Source: an uncultured bacterium (GTDB lineage Bacteria > Patescibacteriota > Minisyncoccia > Phycocordibacterales > UBA6065). From it: a stretch of DNA of 37,907 bases. The position numbers and the translations under genes were made by a program. Below are positions 17,464-26,517 of this stretch, piece by piece; position 1 is the first letter of the stretch; each line of letters starts with the position of its first letter. The notes under the pieces are model-generated. The model ran no database searches. It was not told the DNA's origin and saw nothing but the letters and a program-made list of their open reading frames with translations. The stretch covers positions 1 to 37,907 of the forward strand of contig CAIMLU010000052.1 in assembly GCA_903842365.1 (NCBI GenBank), given 5' to 3'.

Positions 17464-19764
17464 ATGAATGAATCACCCAAAGACAGACTCGAATCACTCA
17501 AAGATCCGCAAACCACTCTCTCTACTACCGAGTTTGGTGAGTTTGTAGATGCCTTGGCACAAGAAGAGGCAGCGGAGAAAGAAGAAAGAAAAGCAAAAAG
17601 GGCAAAAAGGGCTACGGTCTTTACTCCAATTCAAAAAGCAAAAAAAACGTTGCATGAGGCGAATCTTACAGAGAATGACGCCGCTAGATTGAGGGTTAAA
17701 GAAAATAAAATCAAAAAGGCAGAAAAGGAAACAGCCGCCCAATCAGGTCTGCTTGTTGAGGGTGGGTCAACCAATACCAATAATGTTTCATCAGAGGTTC
17801 CATTGGAAAGTGTTGAGACTGACAAGTCTTCTCAAGAGGATACAGAAGAATCAAACATTGAAGGTACTGAACCTGTAGAACATCTCACATATGATAGTGT
17901 GGAAGACGAAGCTAAAGTTTCCGATGAGGTCATTTCAGTTCCAGGTCCCACAGTTCCAAAAACCCCTCTTACGACAGAGATTGTTCCTCGCGAAGAAATT
18001 CGGGAATCAGTCGAGAAGACCACTGGTAAAACTATTGTTTCAAAATTAAAAGAATCTGCGTGGGGTGCCAATGAATTTCTAAGAGAGAATATGGTTCGGA
18101 GCACTGATACGTTTAAGGAACTTTTTTCAGTTCTTAAAGGTTTCAAGACCATTAATTGTGCGGGTGTTTCCATTGACGCATTGGATATCATTTCAGAAAT
18201 TGAAGCTATTCGAAAACTTTCTGAAAATCTGCAATCAGAAGCTTTAGAAAATAAGTCTCTTGGTGTATTAGGTATACGTGAGAAGGTTATTGAGTTGCTT
18301 GAAAAAGAGTCTGAGGCAAAAGTTGCTGCCAAGCCTATTGCTATAGAAGCAACCCCTGCTCCGGAGGTTAAAGCTCCTGATGAAGTGGTTCCAGCTGCAG
18401 TGGGTGGTATTGCTGAAAGAAAACCAACTAAAGATGCTGAGGCAGCAGAAGTGGCGCCAATTGTTCCGGTATTAAAAAAATCAACACCACCCCCTTTTCC
18501 ATCAGGAACATCAGAGGGTACAAAAATCAAGGCAAACACCGAGGTACGTGATTCTACTGTTAATGGAATCGATATGGGTGACTTTTCAATAGATGACGCC
18601 CTTAACGCAAAGGGTACTATTGAATTTTTGTCACAGTATCCCGGAGCATCTTCTCATATGGATGATCCTTTGTGGGTATATACTCGAATAGAGGCACGAA
18701 AGAAAAGAGACCTTATTCTTGCCGATATTACGGGCACCATCGGAAAAACAGTTGAAGCTGAAATTGGTATTAAAATCGAGGCGGGTGATTTAAAGGATGT
18801 GTCTGAAGCAATAAATGCGAAGCTTCTAGAAAATCCTGAAGAGCTTTTCAAGATGGCTCGCATCCTTGAAACATCAAAAACAGTTACAGAGGGTGTCAGC
18901 GCTCTCGAGCAAAGTATCGAGCAGTTTGCCGGATCAAACACTTTTGATGAGCTCAAGAGGGAACGCGGAGTTCTCGCGCTTGCGCACAAGAGAAGTGGTT
19001 TTAATATCATTGGCCGTATGTGGGAGAAAATGAAGTGGGGTGCTCTTAACCTTGGCACAGAGTCTGTTCCAACTGATGCATCGCTTCTTGCTTCTCAGAA
19101 CAAAAACACTCCTTCACACCTCTTGCATGCTGCGTATCGTGAAGCGCGTGAAAAATATAACATATCGAATAAAACTGATATTGAATCTCGTATTGCTGGA
19201 TTGAATGCACACGTTAATGTTGTCGAGAAAAATCAAGCACTTCAAACAAATCTCTCGGAATTACGTGAGCGAATTATTGAGGATATTATTGGTGAAAGTA
19301 CATTTGCATCTCTCGTTGCAAAAAAAGTTGAACAAAAAGTTGGTGGCATGACAACTTCAACAAAGAGCCCCTCTGTAAAAGATATTGGCAACATTGATAG
19401 TGCTATCGCTTACCTTAAAACCCTTAAAGCAAACAAGTCGTTTGAATATACTGACTATGTTGATGTGGAGAGTTTGGAAGAGAGACTTAAGGGTCAAGCA
19501 TTGTCGGTTGCATCCTCTGTTCTCGAAAGGGCGGTTGCTAACATAAAGATGGGATCAAAAGTTCTCGAGGCTTTCGAAAAATCCATTGTTGATATCGCTG
19601 TTCGTAAATCGATCGGATCACATGAAGGAAAGAAACATGTACAGGCATTTGTGGTTGAAACACTTGAGACGATTGTAGGAAAATTTCCTGATACAGTCGA
19701 TGGTCACGCAAAGAAAATTGTTGTACAGAGAGCCATTGTGAAACTTAATAGCCTCAACTCATAA
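17464..19764 (+). CDS. Hypothetical hydrophilic, charged/coiled-coil protein
   Basis: Long ORF; ATG 17464 preceded by TGTTATACT at 6 nt; no TM segments or recognised motif. Confidence 0.7.
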   Translation: MNESPKDRLESLKDPQTTLSTTEFGEFVDALAQEEAAEKEERKAKRAKRATVFTPIQKAKKTLHEANLTENDAARLRVKENKIKKAEKETAAQSGLLVEGGSTNTNNVSSEVPLESVETDKSSQEDTEESNIEGTEPVEHLTYDSVEDEAKVSDEVISVPGPTVPKTPLTTEIVPREEIRESVEKTTGKTIVSKLKESAWGANEFLRENMVRSTDTFKELFSVLKGFKTINCAGVSIDALDIISEIEAIRKLSENLQSEALENKSLGVLGIREKVIELLEKESEAKVAAKPIAIEATPAPEVKAPDEVVPAAVGGIAERKPTKDAEAAEVAPIVPVLKKSTPPPFPSGTSEGTKIKANTEVRDSTVNGIDMGDFSIDDALNAKGTIEFLSQYPGASSHMDDPLWVYTRIEARKKRDLILADITGTIGKTVEAEIGIKIEAGDLKDVSEAINAKLLENPEELFKMARILETSKTVTEGVSALEQSIEQFAGSNTFDELKRERGVLALAHKRSGFNIIGRMWEKMKWGALNLGTESVPTDASLLASQNKNTPSHLLHAAYREAREKYNISNKTDIESRIAGLNAHVNVVEKNQALQTNLSELRERIIEDIIGESTFASLVAKKVEQKVGGMTTSTKSPSVKDIGNIDSAIAYLKTLKANKSFEYTDYVDVESLEERLKGQALSVASSVLERAVANIKMGSKVLEAFEKSIVDIAVRKSIGSHEGKKHVQAFVVETLETIVGKFPDTVDGHAKKIVVQRAIVKLNSLNS

Positions 19765-19769
19765 TATCT

Positions 19770-20048
19770 ATGAAAGATATATATACTCTTGTTCAAGATG
19801 GTAAAAAAGACGAGGCTCGTAAAGAGATAGAGAATATAGTGAATGGACTTTCTCTGGGTAGTAGGGAACGTGGTGATGTTATCCTTTCAACAATCCTTTC
19901 ATATCTCGATGCAAAAAATGAAATAATGGTTGATTACTTAAAGGAACTTGAGACATCATTATCTCAGCTTGAAAAATTGGGTATCATGGGACGCAAGGCT
20001 GAAGATGTCTCAAAGATACATGCCATCAAGCAATCGCTTAAAAAATAA
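19770..20048 (+). CDS. Hypothetical protein, 92 aa
   Basis: ATG ORF 5 nt after the previous stop, likely co-transcribed. Confidence 0.55.
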   Translation: MKDIYTLVQDGKKDEARKEIENIVNGLSLGSRERGDVILSTILSYLDAKNEIMVDYLKELETSLSQLEKLGIMGRKAEDVSKIHAIKQSLKK

Positions 20049-20088
20049 ATAAACCACCCCAGGCTTAACACCACAGGGTATTCATTAA

Positions 20089-20300
20089 GGAAATGTGTAT
20101 GCCACATTTCCGTCATAAGCAGAGCTTATGGCAAACTTCTTCTCATCCCACAAGCTGACGCTTGTGGGATGAGAAGAATAAACTAGTTTGTTCTGACGGC
20201 GCACCACAAGAGTACTTCCAATCTCTAATCGCTTTGCTCAAGAGATTTTGGTCGCTCTGACGCTGTGTGCGAGAATACTCGCCCACGCGCTCCTCGCTGG
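20089..20300. repeat. Cluster of inverted repeats in an intergenic region
   Basis: Arms: GGAAATGTG/CACATTTCC; GTCATAAGC/GCTTATGGC; TTCTTCTCATCCCACAAGC/GCTTGTGGGATGAGAAGAA (19 bp perfect); GTGTGCGAG/CTCGCCCAC; TCTGAC/GTCAGA. Confidence 0.8.
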
Positions 20301-20304
20301 TCAG

Positions 20305-20343
20305 AATAAAAAATCGTCCACATGTGTTGGACGATTTTTTATT
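20305..20343. terminator. Hairpin, bidirectional terminator-like
   Basis: AATAAAAAATCGTCCA catgtgt TGGACGATTTTTTATT. Confidence 0.75.
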
Positions 20344-20364
20344 CCTCCGTGGTAGAATGTGTCT

Positions 20365-23145
20365 ATGAATGAGCATTTTTTAGAGACACCCAAAGAAAAG
20401 TTTAAGACTCCTGAAGAGGAGATAGAGTGGCTTCGCGCAGAAGTTCTGCGCAAAGAGGAGGCGCTCAAGAATAAAAATGAGGATCGTCCACGAGAGGATG
20501 TTATCCGAGAGGGTGTCGGCCAATACATGAGTACTCCTGCTCATACGGTTCTCCATGATACGTATGCAATGAAGCACCATGAACAAGATGCAGTGGTCCT
20601 TGACCTCGCCCCTGAAGAGCATGACGTGAAGATGAGCGAGCTCCTCGGTCTCGTTCATGAGAAAGGTGTTTTAAATGTTCTTGGTATTGTCGAGAAAATG
20701 CGTGATCCACACATTGCTGATGATTTTCACCGATTTCTTATTCAATACATTAAAGCTGGATTTGAAGTTCATGGCATTAAACAAAAATCGAGGATGTGGC
20801 GTGAACTCCATACGACTCTGTATGAAATTGTGCTTCCTGAATCTGGTGATAAGGCGCCACAAAAGAGTTTGAAAGAACTTGTTTCCTCAATGGAACAGTT
20901 GTATGCCGGAATGCTCTCTATTAGTGATGAAAAAACTCGAGATGAAGAGGTTATGACGTTCGAGATTGCGAATGCCCATCAAAGCGAAGAATTTGTTTTC
21001 TATTGTAGTATTCCTGACGAAAAAAGAAACTTGTTTGAAAAGCAGGTGCTTTCAATATTTCCTGATGCACGTGTTCTCGAAAAGAAAGATGACTACAATA
21101 TTTTTGCAGAAGGAGGCGTTGTGTCAGGTTCGATTGCATCACTCAAAAAAGAGGCGATTTACCCCATTCGTACCTACGAGTCGTTCGACTTCGATCCTTT
21201 AAATGTGCTCCTCAATAGTTTTTCAAAAATTCAAAAGGAAGGCGAAGGCGCTGCTCTGCAGATTGTATTTAATCCAGTCGGTGATCGTTACATGAAGCCG
21301 TATCGCAAGGCTATTGATAGTATTGCGGGTGGAACAAAGGTAAAAGATGCGCTCAACAAACTTGATACAAGTGCATCGGCTGAAGTTGGTCGTATCTTCA
21401 AAGAAGTCTTTGGGAGTGCACCAAAAAAAGACGAAATAAAGAAAACGGATGATGTCGTCCTCAAAGAGTGGAACAACAAAGCGTCGTCTCCAATTGTTGA
21501 AATCAACTTACGTCTTGTTGCATCTGCAGCAAACACTGCCGCAACAGAACGAATGCTTTCTGATGTTGAATCTGCGTTCAATCAATTTGAAAATACCGTT
21601 GGAAATAAAATCATTTGGAATCGTCTATCGGGTGGAAAACTTGATGCGCTCATAGAACATTTTACTTATCGCGAATTTTCACATGGTGAAAAGATGCCGG
21701 TATCGATTAAGGAGCTTACAACATTTATGCACTTCCCAGCATCGGGAAGGGTATCAACCTCCCAGGTAAAACTTGTTAAATCAGTGACCGCTCCTGCACC
21801 ACTTGATTTACCACAATCAGGAACGCTCCTTGGTACAAATACCGACCGTGGTCGTGAGACAAAGGTTTTTCTATCGCCTGAAGACAGACTCCGTCATTTT
21901 TACACAATCGGTCAGACTGGTACCGGTAAGACGACAATTCTTAAAAATATGATTCTCCAGGATATTCGCCGTGGCGACGGTGTGTGTATGATTGATCCAC
22001 ACGGATCTGATATTCAGGACATCCTCTCTCTTATACCACCTGAACGATATAACGATGTTATATATTTTGATCCTGCATACACCGATCGTCCTATGGCTTT
22101 GAACATGCTCGAGTACGATATACGATTTCCTGATCAGAAGTCATTTGTGGTGAACGAAATGCTTTCTATTTTCAACAAGTTGTTTGATATGAAAACAGCG
22201 GGCGGTCCTATGTTTGAGCAGTACTTTAGAAATGCGGTGCTCCTTACTATTGAAGACCCTACAACGGGTTCAACCCTTCTTGATGTGTCACGAGTCCTTT
22301 CGTCTAAAACATTCCGCGAACTTAAACTCTCAAAATGTACAAACCCTCTCGTTATTCAATTCTGGAGAGAGATCGCGGACAAGGCTGGCGGTGAGGCATC
22401 CCTTCAAAACATTGTTCCATATATCGTTTCAAAGTTTGACAACTTTCTTGCAAACGACATCATGCGACCTGTTATTTCACAAGAAAAATCATCTTTCAAC
22501 TTTCGTGATTTGATGGACAAGAAAAAAATCCTTCTTGTAAATCTTTCAAAAGGTAGGCTCGGCGATATTAATGCAAATCTTATTGGTCTTATTATTGTCG
22601 GCAAAATCTTGATGGCGGCTCTGTCTCGAGTTGATATGATTGGTAGGGAAGACATACCTCCGTACTACCTTTATATTGATGAGTTTCAAAACGTGACAAC
22701 TGATTCGATATCAACAATCCTTTCTGAGGCTCGTAAGTACAAGCTATCGCTCAATGTTGCCCATCAGTTTACTAAGCAACTTGATGAGGGAATAAAAAAT
22801 GCAGTGTTTGGAAACGTGGGTTCAATGGCAGTATTTCGTGTTGGCGTTGATGACGCGGAGTATTTTGAAAAGCAATTTGCTCCAGTCTTCACTTCAAAAG
22901 ACATCATGAATATCGACAACTTCAATGCGTATGCAAAGATTCTCGCAAATGGAAAACCTGCACGGCCATTCAATTTCCGTCTTGAAAAACCAGAGAAAGG
23001 AAACCCTGGGCTTGCCGCACAACTGAAAGAGCTTTCATACCTCACCTACGGCCGCCCTCGCTCTGAGGTGGAGGGTGAGATCCTTAAAAAGTACGAAAGC
23101 ATGCGAAAACCGGCTCCTGGTCCCATTTCGTTGCCTAAAGTTTAG
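20365..23145 (+). CDS. Type IV secretion/conjugation coupling-type ATPase (VirD4/TraG/HerA-like)
   Basis: Walker A IGQTGTGKTTILKNM, GVCMIDPHGSD, Walker B YYLYIDEFQNVTTDSI, LSEARKYKLSLNVAHQFTKQL. Confidence 0.8.
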   Translation: MNEHFLETPKEKFKTPEEEIEWLRAEVLRKEEALKNKNEDRPREDVIREGVGQYMSTPAHTVLHDTYAMKHHEQDAVVLDLAPEEHDVKMSELLGLVHEKGVLNVLGIVEKMRDPHIADDFHRFLIQYIKAGFEVHGIKQKSRMWRELHTTLYEIVLPESGDKAPQKSLKELVSSMEQLYAGMLSISDEKTRDEEVMTFEIANAHQSEEFVFYCSIPDEKRNLFEKQVLSIFPDARVLEKKDDYNIFAEGGVVSGSIASLKKEAIYPIRTYESFDFDPLNVLLNSFSKIQKEGEGAALQIVFNPVGDRYMKPYRKAIDSIAGGTKVKDALNKLDTSASAEVGRIFKEVFGSAPKKDEIKKTDDVVLKEWNNKASSPIVEINLRLVASAANTAATERMLSDVESAFNQFENTVGNKIIWNRLSGGKLDALIEHFTYREFSHGEKMPVSIKELTTFMHFPASGRVSTSQVKLVKSVTAPAPLDLPQSGTLLGTNTDRGRETKVFLSPEDRLRHFYTIGQTGTGKTTILKNMILQDIRRGDGVCMIDPHGSDIQDILSLIPPERYNDVIYFDPAYTDRPMALNMLEYDIRFPDQKSFVVNEMLSIFNKLFDMKTAGGPMFEQYFRNAVLLTIEDPTTGSTLLDVSRVLSSKTFRELKLSKCTNPLVIQFWREIADKAGGEASLQNIVPYIVSKFDNFLANDIMRPVISQEKSSFNFRDLMDKKKILLVNLSKGRLGDINANLIGLIIVGKILMAALSRVDMIGREDIPPYYLYIDEFQNVTTDSISTILSEARKYKLSLNVAHQFTKQLDEGIKNAVFGNVGSMAVFRVGVDDAEYFEKQFAPVFTSKDIMNIDNFNAYAKILANGKPARPFNFRLEKPEKGNPGLAAQLKELSYLTYGRPRSEVEGEILKKYESMRKPAPGPISLPKV

Positions 23146-23221
23146 AGACATTAAAATACAGTTAAAGGACATATTGGATAGCGTTGGGTAATTGTATTGC
23201 GCAATAGGTAGAGAAACATGT

Positions 23222-23248
23222 AAAACGCCTTAACAAGGCGTTTTTGTG
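23222..23248 (+). terminator. Terminator upstream of the rpsS promoter
   Basis: aaaacgccttaacaaggcgttttt. Confidence 0.75.
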
Positions 23249-23252
23249 CCCC

Positions 23253-23280
23253 TTGACCTCTCGGAGATATCTGATAGTAT
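23253..23280 (+). promoter_or_regulatory. Predicted promoter of the rpsS-rplO operon (TTGACC-16-TAGTAT)
   Basis: ccttgacctctcggagatatctgatagtatgg. Confidence 0.65.
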
Positions 23281-23369
23281 GGTGCCCAAGCTCTCTGTAG
23301 GGGCTCATTTTGTTTCCAGGCGTCTTCTCTAACGCCGTCGGATTCAAACTTTAAAAAAACTTATTACTT

Positions 23370-23711
23370 ATGGCACGATCACTAGCAAAAGGACCGAATG
23401 TAGACCCTCGTCTTCTTAAGAAGCTCGAAGGCAAACGCCCAGTGGAAGCTGGCGTTATTAAGACTTGGTCGCGCGCATGTGAGATCAGCCCTGAGATGGT
23501 TGGCTTCAAATTTGGAGTTCATAACGGAAAGGACTTCATAGAAGTGCTCGTCTCTGAGGACATGGTCGGACACAGGCTCGGCGAGTTTTCACTCACACGT
23601 AAATTTACTAAGCACGGTGGAAAGATGCAGAAGGAGCTCGAAACCAAAAAGAAGGAGGCTGAGCTTGCTGCTGCACAGTCAGCAAAGGCTGCTACTAGCG
23701 ATAAGAAATAG
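23370..23711 (+). CDS. rpsS: 30S ribosomal protein S19 with C-terminal extension
   Basis: [66 protein letters not shown]. Confidence 0.95.
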   Translation: MARSLAKGPNVDPRLLKKLEGKRPVEAGVIKTWSRACEISPEMVGFKFGVHNGKDFIEVLVSEDMVGHRLGEFSLTRKFTKHGGKMQKELETKKKEAELAAAQSAKAATSDKK

Positions 23712-23737
23712 AGCAGTTCTTTTTCGTCCAAAAAATC

Positions 23738-24178
23738 ATGAAGGCATCTCTTAAAAATTTCAGGCAGGCACCGCGCAAAATGCGCCTCGTAGCCAATACA
23801 ATTACTGGAAAGAGCGTTGAAAACGCCCTTTCTACACTTTCCGTTACCCCAAAGCGTTCAGCGGCACCTTTGGAAACTCTTCTTCTCTCGGCAATTGCCA
23901 ATGCAAAGAACATGGGTATTTCTACCGATGGTCTTATTGTAAAGGAGTGTCGTGTTGATGGAGGTATTACGCTCAAGCGTAATATGCCCGGTTCACGTGG
24001 TTCAGCCTTTCCAATCAAGAAGCACACAAGTCATATCTTGCTTACTCTTGGTACTAAAACTACAAAGGGTACAAAGACTGAAGTCGTAGCAACTGAAGTG
24101 CAAGAGACTGTTGCTCCTGCTCCAGCAAAGAAGGCAAAGGTCGCAGCAAAGAAGCCCGTAGCAGATAAAAAGGCTTAA
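23738..24178 (+). CDS. rplV: 50S ribosomal protein L22 with Ala/Lys-rich C-terminal tail
   Basis: RQAPRKMRLVANTITGKSVENAL, LIVKECRVDGGITLKRNMPGSRGSAFPIKKHTSHI. Confidence 0.94.
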   Translation: MKASLKNFRQAPRKMRLVANTITGKSVENALSTLSVTPKRSAAPLETLLLSAIANAKNMGISTDGLIVKECRVDGGITLKRNMPGSRGSAFPIKKHTSHILLTLGTKTTKGTKTEVVATEVQETVAPAPAKKAKVAAKKPVADKKA

Positions 24179-24200
24179 ATACACCCCTACAAATAAACGT

Positions 24201-24881
24201 ATGTCACATACAGTACACCCATATTCACACCGCCTCGGCATCATTCGTGATTGGAAGTCACGTTGGTTCTCGAAGAACGGATCGTACCAAAAGAATCTCA
24301 AGGCAGATGTTCTCCTCCGTGAATTCTTTACAAAGCGCTTCCGTGGTCTCTACGTCAGTGGCGTAGAAATTGAACGAAGTGAAAAAATTCTCCGCATCAT
24401 CATCAAGACTGCTCGTCCAGGTATCCTTATCGGCAGACAAGGCGAAGGCGCAACAAAGCTTCGCACAGATATCGTTGAATTCTTGGCAAAAAACAAGATT
24501 GCAAACGCAAAGCAGGAGCTCAAGATTGATATTGAAGAAATTCGTTCACCTGAGTCAGATGCAGCAATTGTTGCATATATGATTGCAGAAAGTCTTGAAA
24601 AGCGTTTGCCATTCAGGCGCGTCATGAAACAGACTGTTGAGAAAGTCATGATGAACAGGGATGTCAAAGGTGTTCGTGTCTTCTTGGGAGGCAGACTCGG
24701 CGGTGCCGAGATGGCTCGCGTGGAAGAACTTAAAAAAGGTCGTGTTCCTCTCCAGACGCTTCGTGCAGACATCGATTTCGCTCGTGAAAAGGCACATATG
24801 ACTTACGGTGATATCGGTATCAAGGTTTGGATCTACAAGGGCGATATCTTCAAGAAGAAGATAGAAGCCAAGAAAGCCTAA
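24201..24881 (+). CDS. rpsC: 30S ribosomal protein S3
   Basis: HPYSHRLGIIRDWKSRWF, GILIGRQGEGATKLR, RRVMKQTVEKVM, YGDIGIKVWIYKG. Confidence 0.96.
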   Translation: MSHTVHPYSHRLGIIRDWKSRWFSKNGSYQKNLKADVLLREFFTKRFRGLYVSGVEIERSEKILRIIIKTARPGILIGRQGEGATKLRTDIVEFLAKNKIANAKQELKIDIEEIRSPESDAAIVAYMIAESLEKRLPFRRVMKQTVEKVMMNRDVKGVRVFLGGRLGGAEMARVEELKKGRVPLQTLRADIDFAREKAHMTYGDIGIKVWIYKGDIFKKKIEAKKA

Positions 24882-24892
24882 CTCTCACTACT

Positions 24893-25318
24893 ATGTTCCC
24901 AAAGAAAGTTAAGTATCGTAAGTGGCATGTCATGCGCAAGAATCCATCAAAGATTGGAATTGCGTCACGAGGTACCACGGTTGCATTCGGATCATTTGGT
25001 CTCAAGGCAACTTCATTCTTCCGAATTCGTTCAGAACAGATAGAGGCAGCCCGAAAGGTTATCTCTCGCGAAGTAGGTAAGAACGGCAAGGTGTGGATCA
25101 GGATTTTCCCTGACATGCCATATACCCAGAAGCCAGCCGAAGTAAAACTCGGTAAAGGAAAGGGTGATTTACAGGGATATTGTGTCCCAGTAAAGCCAGG
25201 TCGAGTTATGTTCGAAGTCGACGGTGTTACAGAAGCGGTTGCTCGTGAAGCGCTCCGAAAGGGCGGCACAAAGCTCCCCGTAACTTCTACCGTTGTATCT
25301 CGCGATTTCATCGCATAA
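24893..25318 (+). CDS. rplP: 50S ribosomal protein L16
   Basis: MFPKKVKYRKWHVMR, RGTTVAFGSFGLKA, VWIRIFPDMPYTQKPAEVKLGKGKGDLQGYCVPVKPGRVMFEVDGV. Confidence 0.96.
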   Translation: MFPKKVKYRKWHVMRKNPSKIGIASRGTTVAFGSFGLKATSFFRIRSEQIEAARKVISREVGKNGKVWIRIFPDMPYTQKPAEVKLGKGKGDLQGYCVPVKPGRVMFEVDGVTEAVAREALRKGGTKLPVTSTVVSRDFIA

Positions 25319-25322
25319 ACCT

Positions 25323-25505
25323 ATGAAAGAACTCTTGAAAAAATCAGAAGCAGAACTCGTGAAGACTCTTACAGAGAAACGCGAAGCTCTCAGGGCTTTC
25401 AGGTTCGGGGTCTCGGGTAGCAAGATCAAGAACATGAAGGAAGGTAGGACGGTTCGAAAGGATATTGCTCGCGTTATGACAGCGCTTAGGTCGATAACAA
25501 AGTAA
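25323..25505 (+). CDS. rpmC: 50S ribosomal protein L29
   Basis: MKELLKKSEAELVKTLTEKREALRAFRF, small ORF between rplP and rpsQ. Confidence 0.9.
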   Translation: MKELLKKSEAELVKTLTEKREALRAFRFGVSGSKIKNMKEGRTVRKDIARVMTALRSITK

Positions 25506-25511
25506 ACTTCA

Positions 25512-25775
25512 ATGGAAAAGAAAACTACAAAGAAAAAGGAAATAAAGGTATTGAAAGGCAAAACCCTCAGCGGCACTGTTGTTTCAACCAAGATGAAGGA
25601 TACTATTGTTGTCCTCGTTGAGCGTTTTGTTAAGCACGAAAAGTACGGAAAATATTTCTCAAAGTCGAAGAAATATAAGGTTCACGATGCAGGCAACACA
25701 AAGAAGATGGGCGAAGTTGTCACCATTGTTGAAACCGCACCTATTTCGAAGGACAAACACTTCACAATAGCGTAA
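25512..25775 (+). CDS. rpsQ: 30S ribosomal protein S17
   Basis: LSGTVVSTKMKDTIVVLVERFVKHEKYGKY, KMGEVVTIVETAPISKDKHF. Confidence 0.94.
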   Translation: MEKKTTKKKEIKVLKGKTLSGTVVSTKMKDTIVVLVERFVKHEKYGKYFSKSKKYKVHDAGNTKKMGEVVTIVETAPISKDKHFTIA

Positions 25776-25788
25776 CAGAATGTTGATT

Positions 25789-25838
25789 GGTTTGTAGCCT
25801 ACAGGGCGGATGTACTTCTTTCCTGTAAGCTGCAAACC
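25789..25838 (+). promoter_or_regulatory. Structured intergenic leader upstream of rplN
   Basis: GGTTTGTAGC ct ACAGG ... CCTGT aa GCTGCAAACC. Confidence 0.7.
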
Positions 25839-25861
25839 GTCAGCGTTTATTAAAAAAAACC

Positions 25862-26233
25862 ATGATTCAACCTCGTTCGATCGTGAATATCGCCGATAAC
25901 TCTGGCGCAAAAATTGGCCGTATCTTCAAGGTATTGGGCAGTTCAAAGAAGCGCACAGCAGAGATTGGTGAGCTTGTGGTTCTTTCGGTTCAGAAAGCCG
26001 AACCCCGTAAGTCAGTTAAAAAGAAGGATGTTCTTCATGCGGTAGTGGTTAGGCAGGTTAAACCATTTCGTAGGAAGGACGGTTCTTATATTAGGTTTGA
26101 TGAGAATGCAGTTGTCATACTTGAGAAAGGCAAAAAAGAGCCTCTCGGTGGACGTGTTTTCGGTCCTATTCCGCGAGAAATTGCAGAAGCAGGATTCAAA
26201 ACAATTGTTTCTCACGCCCAGGAAATCATCTAA
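25862..26233 (+). CDS. rplN: 50S ribosomal protein L14
   Basis: MIQPRSIVNIADNSGAKIGRIFKVLG, FDENAVVILEKGKKEPLGGRVFGPIPREI. Confidence 0.96.
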   Translation: MIQPRSIVNIADNSGAKIGRIFKVLGSSKKRTAEIGELVVLSVQKAEPRKSVKKKDVLHAVVVRQVKPFRRKDGSYIRFDENAVVILEKGKKEPLGGRVFGPIPREIAEAGFKTIVSHAQEII

Positions 26234-26247
26234 CCCTTGAACATATC

Positions 26248-26493
26248 ATGCACGTAAAAAAAGGAGACAAGGTCGTCGTCCTCGCAGGAAAGGACAAGGG
26301 CAAGACCGGTGAAGTTGTACGTTCACTTCCACAGGAAAACAAAGTTATTGTTTCAGGAGTGAACAAGGTTAAGAAGCACGAGCGCGCTCGAAAGCAGGGT
26401 GCTAAGGGCCAGACTGTGGAGAAAGAAATGCCACTCCATGCGTCAAATGTCGCTCTCGCTGGGGCAGAGAAAAAGGTATCAAAGAAAAAGTAA
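26248..26493 (+). CDS. rplX: 50S ribosomal protein L24
   Basis: MHVKKGDKVVVLAGKDKGKTGEVVRSLPQENKVIVSGVNKVKKH. Confidence 0.95.
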   Translation: MHVKKGDKVVVLAGKDKGKTGEVVRSLPQENKVIVSGVNKVKKHERARKQGAKGQTVEKEMPLHASNVALAGAEKKVSKKK

Positions 26494-26517
26494 TTAGTTT
26501 TATAGATAATTTAATCC

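Noticed and set aside
17832-18539. 235-aa minus-strand ORF opposite the 767-aa CDS
   Set aside because: Antisense shadow ORF, serine-rich low complexity, no promoter or RBS identified.
20089-20343. CRISPR array
   Set aside because: Inverted repeats are all different; there are no regularly spaced direct repeats, and no cas genes in the window.
20143-20376. 77-aa minus-strand ORF in the hairpin array
   Set aside because: Spans multiple inverted repeats and has no protein-like features.
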